Source of the DNA: CAZVPF01 sp964628195
GTDB lineage: Bacteria > Planctomycetota > Phycisphaerae > Sedimentisphaerales > Anaerohalosphaeraceae
NCBI GenBank assembly: GCA_964628195.1
Contig: CAZVPF010000015.1
Coordinates: 1 to 64,000 of the forward strand
Direction of reading: 5' to 3'
Length of the DNA: 64,000 nt
Positions 53,124 through 62,199 of this stretch are shown here, one piece after another (positions within the stretch are counted from its first letter, which is position 1; each line of letters begins with the position of its first letter). The notes under the pieces are model-generated. The model was not told where the DNA came from. It was given only the letters and a program-made list of their open reading frames with translations, and made no database searches. A program made the position numbers and the translations under genes.

Positions 53124-54836
53124 TCATGCCCTGAATATCGCGCCAAGTTTCTTTCCCAGCAGCGCGGTCGCCACAGCAAGCGAGCCGCCCAGAAGGACCA
53201 TGCCCACAACCCCCAGCGCAGCGGCGATGTTGTTGGCGTCCGGATTAGCCGAAACGCCCTGTATATATATCTGCTTTGTAATTGGAAAGTGCTCGCTGCT
53301 TTGGGCGAGCATCAGGGAATCGCTGACCTCGAGCATGGCGAAAGAGAATGTCAGCACGCCTGCGGCGATAACATTTGCCGTTATCAGCGGGACGGTTATC
53401 TTCCACACCGCCTTTGCAGGACTCGCCCCGAGGTTGCAGGCGGCCTGTTCAAGGGTTTCGGGTATCTGCTGCAAACCCGCAGAAACACCGCGGACAATAA
53501 AAGGTATCCTCCTGACCGCGTAGGCGATGACAATAATTGTTGTGGGGTTGCCCAGCGGGCCTATGGACTCCAAAGCAGAGCCGCGTACGGTCATCGCGAT
53601 AAAACCTGCGGCGATAATTATTCCCGGCACCGCCAGCGGGAGCATCAGCAGCGCATCGAGGCCCCTGGCCCCGAAGGGTCTTTTGCGAATTATTATCCAC
53701 GCGGCCAGTGAGCCGACAATTATGTCAATAACAGTAGACATTGAGGCATACTTGATGCTGTTGAAAATGCAGTTAAGCGTTTTTGGCTGGGTCAGCACAA
53801 AAGTAATGTGCCTCAGCGTGTACTCCTGGGGCAAGACCGACTTGATCCACTTGCCGGAAAAAGCCGTCAGCAACACACCTATATGAGGCAGGACAGCAAG
53901 GAATATTACAAAACCGAACAGTGCCCACGCCGCAGCGGTTCCGCCGAAGCCAAGTTTGCGGGTCTCGGACATAACAGTAGCCTTCGCCGAATCGGTCTTC
54001 GAGGCATGGCCGAACAGGAACTTGCCGGTAACATAGAAAAGGACCGAGAAGAACAGAAGCAGTATCACAAGCCCAAAGGTTCTGCCGGATATATCTGCCC
54101 GGGAAAGTTCCTTGAATATCGTTACCGCCGCAAGTTCCTCATAGCCGACTATAAGCGAAGTGCCGAGATCGGTAAAGGACCATATAAACACTATCGAGCC
54201 GCCTGCGAACAGCCCCGGGCGAACCAGCGGAAGGATGACCCGCCAAAAGGTCGTAAAGGGCCCTGCTCCGAAGTTCCTCGCGGCCTCCATGTAAGCGGGG
54301 TCAATATTAGACAGGCTCGATGTGAGGTTGAGATACATTATAGGAAACAGGTGCAGGACCTGCAGAAGGATCACGACCGAAAGCCCGGAACTGAGCCAGT
54401 CAGGCGGAAGTGATCCGGACATGTCGATTATCCCTATACGGTCCAGGATGATGTTCAATATCCCGAACTGGCCGAGCAATCTCTTTATTGAAAGCGCCCC
54501 GACAAAAGGCGGAAGTATCATGGGTACCAGCACCAGTGTGCTGAGTATGCCGCGTCCCTTGAAGTCATACCTTGCGCTTATCAGTGAAAGGGGTATTGTT
54601 ATCAGGGTTACGGCAAGGGTGGTCGCGCAGGCCAGTGTGAAACTGTTTACGAGCTGGCCGACAAGTCGCTTGTTCGAAAAAACACGGCTGATCCAGTAAA
54701 AGCTAAGCTCACCGTCATGAACAAAACCGGTCTTGACCGCGAGTATCAGCGGGTAAATAAAAAACGCCCCGAATATCAGCGCAATGCCAAGCGCAGCCAG
54801 GTGCGAATATGCGTTATTTTTGAGACTTCGTTCCAA
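53124..54836 (-). CDS. ABC permease with two fused membrane domains (FbpB/PhnV type)
   Basis: 570 residues with about twelve membrane helices. Two BPD-type domains each carry an EAA loop that contacts the ATPase: EAARNFGAGPFTTFWRVILP (near 185) and EQAACNLGASPAKAVWKITV (near 470). Such double permeases occur with Fe(3+) and 2-aminoethylphosphonate importers. The start is TTG with a weak ribosome site, 17 bases after the binding-protein gene, so translation may be coupled. Confidence 0.9.
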   Translation of the reverse strand: MERSLKNNAYSHLAALGIALIFGAFFIYPLILAVKTGFVHDGELSFYWISRVFSNKRLVGQLVNSFTLACATTLAVTLITIPLSLISARYDFKGRGILSTLVLVPMILPPFVGALSIKRLLGQFGILNIILDRIGIIDMSGSLPPDWLSSGLSVVILLQVLHLFPIMYLNLTSSLSNIDPAYMEAARNFGAGPFTTFWRVILPLVRPGLFAGGSIVFIWSFTDLGTSLIVGYEELAAVTIFKELSRADISGRTFGLVILLLFFSVLFYVTGKFLFGHASKTDSAKATVMSETRKLGFGGTAAAWALFGFVIFLAVLPHIGVLLTAFSGKWIKSVLPQEYTLRHITFVLTQPKTLNCIFNSIKYASMSTVIDIIVGSLAAWIIIRKRPFGARGLDALLMLPLAVPGIIIAAGFIAMTVRGSALESIGPLGNPTTIIVIAYAVRRIPFIVRGVSAGLQQIPETLEQAACNLGASPAKAVWKITVPLITANVIAAGVLTFSFAMLEVSDSLMLAQSSEHFPITKQIYIQGVSANPDANNIAAALGVVGMVLLGGSLAVATALLGKKLGAIFRA

Positions 54837-54853
54837 AGCGAAGGCTTTCTGTT

Positions 54854-56266
54854 TTAGTCGGCTATCTTTTCGTACTTCTCATAGAAATAATCGACCCAGC
54901 CGGATACTATTCTCTCGGACTGAGCGGCGTCGTTGAGCTTGTCGTGTATTTGCCGCACTTCTTCAAGGGTGTCTATATTTTCGGGCAGTTCGACAAACTC
55001 GGCAAGCAGTTTTGGGTCGTGATTTGTTTCGATAATTTTTTTTCTTGCGTCCTGCATCTGTGACCTGTTGTCTATAGCAGCGGCCTTTACAAGCTGTATA
55101 AGGACGTCATAGCGGACCGAGCGGATGTCGGCGTCGACAAACATCTCGGCGCCTTCGGCGTACGGACGGGCTATGTAGTCCGGGACATCCGCATCGTACC
55201 TTTTGTAAAAGTCCTTTCGTATAGGAGGCCGATTGAGATTGTATCGCTCAGGCCCGGCTTCGTGCCCCGGAGGCAGCGCCCATAAGCCCTGGCCATCCAG
55301 GGAAAGGACAAACTGGATGAACATTTGAGCTGCATCTTCATTCGGTGCGTTCTTGAGTATCGCCACCGGGTCGGGCGTAAAGCCTGTCTGGCCCCTCGGG
55401 CTTCGATAGCCGAGCATTTCAGGCGCCTCGGCGACCCGCATAGTGCCGTAAAAGTCGATACAGGTTGCGACAATAGCTTCTCCGATAACGGGCGCCTGTG
55501 CAGCGGTTCCGCTTGAGTCGGTAAACTTTTTTGCGTTTGACAGTATCATCATCAGCCTTGCCCAGCCTTTTGGCCAGTCATCGGCTGACTGCACGATCAT
55601 TTCATAAGCTGCCGCAATCGAACCGGACTGGGTGGGGTCGGCGAGCATGACCAGGCCGAAAAGGTCGTCCCTGCCAAGGTCGGTCCAGCTTTGAGGCTCG
55701 GCTATGCTCTGCATTTTTAACAGGTCCTTGTTATAAATGAACCCGAAACTGCTGACCACGTTGCCGCACCAAAGCTTGCCGGGGTCATACATCTCCATTC
55801 CGCCAAAGGTTGCAGGGATATTTTCAAGGACATCGGGCTGCATTTCTATCGGCACAAGCAGTCCTTCCTCGGCGAGTTTCTGGAAAGTGTACTCGCCTCC
55901 GCCGAACACAACATCTATGCCCGCTGTCTCGCTGCGGGAATAAACATTTCGCAGGTAGCGCAGTATCGCACTGCTCCCGCCGCCCACGTCGCGCCACTGC
56001 AGATCTATCGTTTCACCGGTTTGCTGCCTGTAGTATTTCTCAAACGCCGTCTCAAACTCGTAACGAATATTTTCGTTATGCGGGCTTATTACAATAAGTT
56101 CACCGGCTGCGCCTGAGCGCTGCTGTGCTGCCCCTTGTGAATCCTCCCGGCCGTCCTTTTTTCCACAGCCGCCGAAAAATACAAATGAAGCTATCACGAC
56201 CGAAACACCAACACCAAAAAGGCGCCTCTTGTTTAACGTCAATGTTCTGCAAACTCTATCCGACAA
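54854..56266 (-). CDS. ABC solute-binding lipoprotein of the EEP-ABC operon
   Basis: 470 residues. Signal peptide ending in the lipobox FFGGC (Cys near 34), then LIVISPHNENIRYEFETAFE, DVVFGGGEYTFQKLAEEGLL, LWCGNVVSSFGFIYN and VATCIDFYGTMR, the type-2 fold of the Fe(3+)/2-AEP/spermidine binding proteins. The last 110 residues (from about 365, with LVKAAAIDN and a helical ending) go beyond the ordinary fold and recur in the paralogue at 43192-44649. TTG 56266 lies five bases after GGGAGG. It directly follows the secreted EEP lipoprotein gene, 23 bases apart. The ligand is unknown. Confidence 0.87.
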   Translation of the reverse strand: MSDRVCRTLTLNKRRLFGVGVSVVIASFVFFGGCGKKDGREDSQGAAQQRSGAAGELIVISPHNENIRYEFETAFEKYYRQQTGETIDLQWRDVGGGSSAILRYLRNVYSRSETAGIDVVFGGGEYTFQKLAEEGLLVPIEMQPDVLENIPATFGGMEMYDPGKLWCGNVVSSFGFIYNKDLLKMQSIAEPQSWTDLGRDDLFGLVMLADPTQSGSIAAAYEMIVQSADDWPKGWARLMMILSNAKKFTDSSGTAAQAPVIGEAIVATCIDFYGTMRVAEAPEMLGYRSPRGQTGFTPDPVAILKNAPNEDAAQMFIQFVLSLDGQGLWALPPGHEAGPERYNLNRPPIRKDFYKRYDADVPDYIARPYAEGAEMFVDADIRSVRYDVLIQLVKAAAIDNRSQMQDARKKIIETNHDPKLLAEFVELPENIDTLEEVRQIHDKLNDAAQSERIVSGWVDYFYEKYEKIAD

Positions 56267-56289
56267 TTTTACCTCCCTGTTCGTTTCAA

Positions 56290-57360
56290 TTAGTTCTGCT
56301 CGAATTCAAAAACCGTTACGACCGGCAGGTGGTCGCTGGCGACTTCGGCTATGGGATCCTCTATGAGGTAAGTGTCTTTCGCGTCCTCTGCAAGCTCGGC
56401 GGTTACAAAAATATGGTCAATACTCGAGCGGTAACGCGCAGGCTTGATCTTGCAGTGATAGCTCGCAAGCTCCGGGTCGGCATCGTAAACGGGCTTTGTC
56501 AGGCAAATGAGGTTTTTACCGTTTTCAGGCTCTATCATCTGCGCGACCGCGTCGGCACCGACTTTTCTTTCGTAATTATCCATACCGAAATCGTCGTTGA
56601 AATCGCCGAGAACCGCTACATCCTCAACGCCTGTCTGTGCAGCAAGCTCAAAGCATATCCGCCTTGTGGCCTCTATTTCGCGTATCCGCCACGCCGTGAC
56701 CGCCCTGCTGTTTCCGTACTTGCTTTTTACATGTGTGCAGCCTACCCATATTTCATTGCCGCCCGGCGTGCGAAACCTGACAAAAGCAGGGCCCCTTGCG
56801 AAAAGCAGGTTTTCTTTATCAAGACCCTCGCCATTCTTGACCCGCATCACCGATTCATCTCTTAAAGAGTCAGGAGTTTTATAATATTCCCTGACTTCGA
56901 GCGCCTCAAAGCCCGGCTTTGCGATCATTCCAAGCCACTGGCCCGGAAGATTGCCCCTGAAGACCTTTACAAAAGCGTACCTGCCGTCAAGCCAGCGCTC
57001 GTTGAAATACCGCAGCATTTCCTCGCTGCAGCATTCCTGGATCGCGATAATATCAGCGTCGAACCTGTCGAGACCTATCGTACGCGCGACCTCGTAAATG
57101 TCTTCCTCATCGCGGAAAAGCTCGGTCCGCTCCCTGCTCCGCTCCGGCATCATTTGCTGGTCGAACATTTTGTTAAAGTGCTCTATGTTGTACGTTGCCA
57201 CCTTTACCCGCTCGGCGGAAGCAGCTTTGACGCCCTGAGATTCGGGGTTGGGTGTTGTTTTTAGCTCGGCAGTGACACAGCCGCAAAATATAGCCAATAC
57301 CAATACAGATAAGCCCGCTTTGAGCGAGGGCTTTATTTTATTGCCCGCTGCGAAAACCAT
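56290..57360 (-). CDS. EEP-family nuclease/phosphatase lipoprotein
   Basis: 356 residues with a signal peptide and lipobox AIFCGC (Cys near 28). The EEP core is complete: VATYNIEHF, IIAIQECC (metal Glu), FVRFRTPGGNEIWVGCTHVK, VLGDFNDDF and ASDHLPVVTVFEF at the end. It should hydrolyse a phosphodiester or phosphate monoester outside the inner membrane. It is the first gene of an operon with a binding protein, permease and ATPase, so its product may feed the importer. ATG behind AAGGAGAG, seven-base spacing. Confidence 0.88.
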   Translation of the reverse strand: MVFAAGNKIKPSLKAGLSVLVLAIFCGCVTAELKTTPNPESQGVKAASAERVKVATYNIEHFNKMFDQQMMPERSRERTELFRDEEDIYEVARTIGLDRFDADIIAIQECCSEEMLRYFNERWLDGRYAFVKVFRGNLPGQWLGMIAKPGFEALEVREYYKTPDSLRDESVMRVKNGEGLDKENLLFARGPAFVRFRTPGGNEIWVGCTHVKSKYGNSRAVTAWRIREIEATRRICFELAAQTGVEDVAVLGDFNDDFGMDNYERKVGADAVAQMIEPENGKNLICLTKPVYDADPELASYHCKIKPARYRSSIDHIFVTAELAEDAKDTYLIEDPIAEVASDHLPVVTVFEFEQN

Positions 57361-57482
57361 TTATACACTCTCCTTACCAGAGTTTTCATTCAAGCCGTAT
57401 AATATGCCCGCAAAGGCGGTTTGTCAAGTTTCAGGACATGAAAAGAAAAATGTATATTGGACCGTCTATCAATTTATTTCGG

Positions 57483-58007
57483 CTATGGGATAACCAGCAC
57501 CATTTCAGGGTAGATTGTGCCGTTTTTTATCTTGTCCCTGTTGGCCTGGAGTATTTGTTCCCACTTTTTGGGGTCGCCGTAATACTTTTGGGCGATCTTC
57601 GACAAGGTATCGCCGGGGCGAACCTTATAATACTGCACCTCCCGGCGCCGCTGGGGGCTGGTTTGCCCGGTTGGCTGCTGGCTGCTTTGACTTTCATTGT
57701 CAACGGCGGTCGGCGGGTTGATGTCCGCGTCGGTTATAACTTTCTTTAGAGGCGGCTGTTTGTGGATCGCAGGTTCATTAGTCTGGGCTGGACCGGGCGG
57801 CTGAACGGTTCTTTCCGGCTGGGTTTGCTGCTTAACATCGGCGGGCAGAAAAAGCTGCCTGTCATCCTCGACCCGGCCGGCTGGGGCCGAGACCAGGTCC
57901 TGTTCCAGGTTGTTGGACGGACGGATACATATAAAAAGGGCGGTGCCAATGCCAAGCGCCGCCCCTACTATCATTCCTGTTTTTAGGTCCTTACGCATAA
58001 ACCTCAC
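57483..58007 (-). CDS. LysM-domain envelope protein
   Basis: 174 residues. One N-terminal membrane anchor (about 11-28, TGMIVGAALGIGTALFICI), a Pro/Gln-rich linker, and a C-terminal LysM domain (about 126-174, YYKVRPGDTLSKIAQKYYG to MVLVIP) that binds peptidoglycan or related sugars. The GTG start overlaps the SecDF stop by four bases (GTGA); an ATG three codons later is possible. It closes the SpoIID-Tgt-YajC-SecDF operon. Confidence 0.8.
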   Translation of the reverse strand: MRFMRKDLKTGMIVGAALGIGTALFICIRPSNNLEQDLVSAPAGRVEDDRQLFLPADVKQQTQPERTVQPPGPAQTNEPAIHKQPPLKKVITDADINPPTAVDNESQSSQQPTGQTSPQRRREVQYYKVRPGDTLSKIAQKYYGDPKKWEQILQANRDKIKNGTIYPEMVLVIP

Positions 58008-61000
58008 TTTTTCTGGGTAGATTTGTCCCTGCTGCCAAGCAGCAGTATCGGCGAAGCTATAGCTATCGACGAATAAGTACCTATTAATATACCGACAAGC
58101 ATCGCGAAAGTAAAGCCCCGCAGTCCCGAACCGCCCCAGATGTACATAACAAGCACAACGAGGAACGTTGTGAAGGAGGTCAGCAGCGTCCTTGAAAGGG
58201 TCTGGTTGATACTTTCGGTGATTATTCCGGCATTTACGGTTTTCAGCTTTCCGCGGTTCTCACGTATGCGGTCGAATACAACGATCGTGTCGTTAAGCGA
58301 GTAACCGATAATCGTCAGGAACGCGGCGATCATCTCAAGGTTTATCTTGAAGTCGCCAATCCCAAGCGCCCTTCCTATCGGAGTGCCCGCGATATAGGTG
58401 CAGGCCGCCACGGTGCCCAGCGTAATGCAAACGTCGTGAACCAATGCCGCGATGGCCGCAAAACCGTATCTCGCGTTGCCGAACCGTATCCATACATAAC
58501 CCACAATTGCGATGAGCGAAAGCACGATAGCAACCAGTGCCCTGTTCTGCGACTGCTCGCCGATAGACGGGTCGATCTGTGTGACCCGCGCAAGGGTGCT
58601 TTCGTATGAAGTAGCGCGGATAACCTTGTCTTTCTCCATCTCGACAAAACGCTCGGTCTCCTCGGGGGAAAGATCCCGGTAACCGGCCTCGGGGTGTACC
58701 GTTACATAAACAAACTCCTGCACCTGCTGATCGTCGCCAAGCGGAGCAAACTCGGAATCAGTGAGCAGGTACTTGTACCAGTTAAAGTCCTGCGCATCGG
58801 GCTTGAAACGCAGGTCCCGGAACCTCTGTTTGAGCTGCGCACCGCTTACAGGACGGTCGAGCTGTGTGCGTATTCTGATACCGCCTATGTAATCGGCAAG
58901 ATCGACATCGGCGCCGGTGATATTCTCTGTCGAAACGATAACCGGCCGGAGGTTTTCACGAACGGACAAGAGTCCCTCGAAGGTGTCCCGGACGGCCTTG
59001 TTGACAACTTCGTCGACCACCGGGGCGCTCACCTGGGCGTCGGCAAAAGCGGTATTAAGCACCTGGGCCACAACACCCTTGTTAACCAGGCTCGTTGAAA
59101 CTGCATACGCACTGCCGTCCTCGCTTCCAACCTCAAGGTTGGGCATGGAGACACCAAGACTGCTCCTTGCCTTGCGTATTTCCTGGGTGACCTGTTCGGG
59201 TGTTTTGGGCTCAGCGAACTTGACAATGGAAGTCGTCTTGTTGGTAGCCGTAGTTGTTATCTCGTACTGCAGCCCCGACTCGCCTATGCTGTAGACCTTG
59301 GCTGCCATAAGGGCCGGGCTGCCCAGGAGCTGGCCCTTTTCCCGTATCGCATCTTCGACATCGCTTCGGGAATAATTGGTTCCCTCGCGGAATGTTATCT
59401 GCACACTCGTTCCGCCTGTGAACTCAATGTCATACTTGGAGTTCTTTTCTTCGTCGCGTGTGAAGAATATCGTAAGGCCCCCTACCACCAGAAACGTCGA
59501 GACCACGAAGAAGACTTTCCTTATGCCCATCCAGTTGAAGTTGGGCTTTTTGATCAGCCGCAGCATAACCAGGTGGTCCCGGATTATCCGCTGATCCGTC
59601 AGCAAGTCGAACACAACCCTTGTTACAAACAGCGCGGTGAACATACTCGAAACAATACCGATCATCAGCACTATTGCAAAGCCCTTTATCTCCTCCGATG
59701 CAGCCATGTAAAGGATGACGGCGGTTATAAAGGTGGTTACGTTGGCGTCAAAGATCGTCCTGAACGCCCGCTGATAACCGTTTGATATCGCGGTTTTGAG
59801 GGTCGCACCGGCAAGCTGCTCTTCTCGAATACGCTCGAATATAAGCACGTTTGCGTCAACACTCATGCCGATGGTCAATATGATACCCGCGATGCCGGGC
59901 AGTGTGAACGTCGCCTGGAAGATCACCATAACCGCAAGCACGAACACGATATTCATAAGCAGCGCGATATCAGCAACGAAACCCGGCAGCAGGTAGTAAA
60001 GAACCATGAACACCGCCACGATGCCAAGCCCGATCAAACCTGCCTTTATGCCCTGGTCCCTGTTGTCGACGCCTATGGCCGGTCCTATCGTTTTCTCGGA
60101 AATCGGAACATCCGAAAGCCTTGCCGGGAAAGAACCTGCGTTTAGCTTGTTAACGAGATTATCAACCTCGGTCTGTGTGAAATCGCCCTCGATAATACCC
60201 GACCCGCTGATCGCGGAGTTTATCCGCGGGGCCGATATCGCCATATCGTCAAGCACTATGGCAAGGTTTCGACCGATATTCTTGCGTGTAACATTATAAA
60301 ACAGCTTGCTGCCCATCGTATCAAGCGTGAAACTGACGGCAGGTGCACCCATCTGGTCATAGCTGGGCCTGGCTTTTTTCAGCTGCCACTTCTGGTCGCC
60401 GCGCTGCAGGATGCTTTCGTCGGGCTGATTGCTGGCAAGCACATAATATTTATCACCGAACATGCCTATAACCGAGTTCGGAAGTTTCCAGTTGTTGAAA
60501 TCCTCTATCTCCAGCCACACATGCTTGGTGTCCGAGGACTGCCTCGGGCCGACCTGCTGCAGGGCCTCCTTATACATTTCCATCTCGCTTACGTTTGTGA
60601 CACCGTCGTTGTATGTAGGCAGTATACGGAACTCGAGCACACCGCTTCCCTTGAGCATCCTCTTTAGATCCTCGGGGTCGTCGAGCCTTCCGCCCACCTC
60701 GCTGTAAGCAGCGTAAGCATCTACAACTTTCTGTAACTGTTCGGCCCTTGCCGGGTAGTTTGCCAGCAGGTTTGCGATAGCGTCGTCCCGCATGGCTGCG
60801 CCTTCGGGCATCTCTAGCACATCCATAAGCTGATCGACACTGATATTGAACTCTGAAAGCCTCGCCAAAGCCTCCTTGTACCTTGCGTTCTCACCTTCTT
60901 CAGGGTCAACAAGCCCGTTTACCACGTCGGCCCAGTTCTTGTATGTAACCGCAAAGTCATTAACCGTACTTGCAAGTTTTCCCTCTCCGAACTGCTCTAT

Positions 61001-61687
61001 CGCGTCAGCTTTTTCCTTGCGATTCTTCAACTGCTCGAAGTATTCATCAATCTTCTTCTCCCTTTCGGCCTGGTCAAGGTTGGCCCAGTCGTAGACTTTG
61101 GTCTTAATCGTCTCGACATCGAAACCGGCATCGTCCAGTGTTTTTTCGATGCTTTCAAGCTGCGCAGCCAGTTTGTCGCGTTTCTGCTGCGCCGCGAGCC
61201 TTGCGTCGTAAGCACTCGCAAGCTGGTCAAGTATCTCTATACGCTTTTCGCTGCCCTGCGCGAACTGCTCAAAAAGCTTCTGCCTTTCCGCCGCCGGCTC
61301 TGAAAGCGCGCGTTTTATCTTCAGAAGATTAAGATTTGTACGCTCCAACTGCTGAAGCGCCGTCTCGAACTGCTGACGCTTCTCTTTCGTTTCGACACTT
61401 GCCACGGGCAGTTGTATCTCGATACGCGTATCGCCCTGCGGCCGCATCACGATATTAGCGACATTTGTCGGGTCCACACGTCTTCGCAGGATAGGGATCA
61501 TCCTCTCTGCAAGGGAGCTTCTTTCCTTAGGCTCCAGGCCGGTGGTGTCTATCTCGTAGACCATGCTCGTACCCCCCGCGAGGTCCAGGCCGGGCTTGAG
61601 CTTATCGGCAGGCGGGTAAACGACCAGCCCCGCGAAAACGATCAATACCAATATCACGACGATTTTTAACAGCAAGTTCTTGTCCAT
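58004..61687 (-). CDS. secDF: Fused protein-export factor SecDF with a large insertion
   Basis: 1227 residues. SecD half: LKPGLDLAGGTSMVYEID near the start, then TLPGIAGIILTIGMSVDANVLIFERIREE in the membrane part. SecF half from about 730: YDIEFTGGTSVQITF and GYSLNDTIVVFDRIREN. Both membrane blocks have about six helices. Between about 88 and 330, inside the first periplasmic domain, sits a long Glu/Lys/Ala-rich coiled-coil-like insertion (LEQLERTNLNLLKIKR-like, EKRIEILDQLASAYDARLAA) that is absent from E. coli SecD. SecDF uses the proton gradient to pull proteins across after SecA. It follows yajC by 50 bases. The insertion may reach partner proteins or span the wide planctomycete periplasm. 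Confidence 0.93.
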   Translation of the reverse strand: MDKNLLLKIVVILVLIVFAGLVVYPPADKLKPGLDLAGGTSMVYEIDTTGLEPKERSSLAERMIPILRRRVDPTNVANIVMRPQGDTRIEIQLPVASVETKEKRQQFETALQQLERTNLNLLKIKRALSEPAAERQKLFEQFAQGSEKRIEILDQLASAYDARLAAQQKRDKLAAQLESIEKTLDDAGFDVETIKTKVYDWANLDQAEREKKIDEYFEQLKNRKEKADAIEQFGEGKLASTVNDFAVTYKNWADVVNGLVDPEEGENARYKEALARLSEFNISVDQLMDVLEMPEGAAMRDDAIANLLANYPARAEQLQKVVDAYAAYSEVGGRLDDPEDLKRMLKGSGVLEFRILPTYNDGVTNVSEMEMYKEALQQVGPRQSSDTKHVWLEIEDFNNWKLPNSVIGMFGDKYYVLASNQPDESILQRGDQKWQLKKARPSYDQMGAPAVSFTLDTMGSKLFYNVTRKNIGRNLAIVLDDMAISAPRINSAISGSGIIEGDFTQTEVDNLVNKLNAGSFPARLSDVPISEKTIGPAIGVDNRDQGIKAGLIGLGIVAVFMVLYYLLPGFVADIALLMNIVFVLAVMVIFQATFTLPGIAGIILTIGMSVDANVLIFERIREEQLAGATLKTAISNGYQRAFRTIFDANVTTFITAVILYMAASEEIKGFAIVLMIGIVSSMFTALFVTRVVFDLLTDQRIIRDHLVMLRLIKKPNFNWMGIRKVFFVVSTFLVVGGLTIFFTRDEEKNSKYDIEFTGGTSVQITFREGTNYSRSDVEDAIREKGQLLGSPALMAAKVYSIGESGLQYEITTTATNKTTSIVKFAEPKTPEQVTQEIRKARSSLGVSMPNLEVGSEDGSAYAVSTSLVNKGVVAQVLNTAFADAQVSAPVVDEVVNKAVRDTFEGLLSVRENLRPVIVSTENITGADVDLADYIGGIRIRTQLDRPVSGAQLKQRFRDLRFKPDAQDFNWYKYLLTDSEFAPLGDDQQVQEFVYVTVHPEAGYRDLSPEETERFVEMEKDKVIRATSYESTLARVTQIDPSIGEQSQNRALVAIVLSLIAIVGYVWIRFGNARYGFAAIAALVHDVCITLGTVAACTYIAGTPIGRALGIGDFKINLEMIAAFLTIIGYSLNDTIVVFDRIRENRGKLKTVNAGIITESINQTLSRTLLTSFTTFLVVLVMYIWGGSGLRGFTFAMLVGILIGTYSSIAIASPILLLGSRDKSTQKK

Positions 61688-61737
61688 CTTATCTTCCCAG
61701 AATTAAAACTAAATCTCCGCTACTCAAATAAAAACGT

Positions 61738-62178
61738 TTAACTTTGCTTTTCCTCATCGGCCAGTGTTTGACTTATTGCACCGGGCACGACCTTCATCTT
61801 CGTATTGTTTGCCTCGTCGACCTTCAAAACGATAACATCGTCACGCACGTCTATTATTGTGCCGATTATACCGCCAATCGTGCGAACCTTGTCATTCTTT
61901 TTAAGCGACTTTATCATTTTATCATGCTGCTGCTGCTTTTTCTTCGGGCCGCGGAACATCATGAAGATAAGAAAAACCGCCACCGCGAGCATTCCGTAAG
62001 TCAGAAGCTGGTTGGCCATCGGGGGTTCCTGCTGGTCGCCAGGCGGGTTGGCGCCGTCGGCCTGTGTTCCAGTCTCGGTGCCTTCTGCTGCATCGGTTCC
62101 CTGCGGAAGCTGCGCAGGAGCAGATTGCGAGCTGTCAAGCTCTTCGCCGGCTGCTGCAATTATAGTATAGTTATACAT
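61738..62178 (-). CDS. yajC: Sec translocon accessory protein YajC with long N-terminus
   Basis: About 146 residues. The YajC core is clear: one membrane helix (LLTYGMLAVAVFLIFMMF, about 60-77) then KSLKKNDKVRTIGGIIGTI. Before it lies an unusual exported-looking region of about 55 residues rich in Gln, Gly, Pro and Glu; E. coli YajC starts almost at the helix. ATG 62178 lies seven bases after AAGGG; the ATG five codons upstream is less well placed. It precedes secDF, the usual order. Confidence 0.88.
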   Translation of the reverse strand: MYNYTIIAAAGEELDSSQSAPAQLPQGTDAAEGTETGTQADGANPPGDQQEPPMANQLLTYGMLAVAVFLIFMMFRGPKKKQQQHDKMIKSLKKNDKVRTIGGIIGTIIDVRDDVIVLKVDEANNTKMKVVPGAISQTLADEEKQS

Positions 62179-62199
62179 TTCAAATCCCTTCATTAAATC

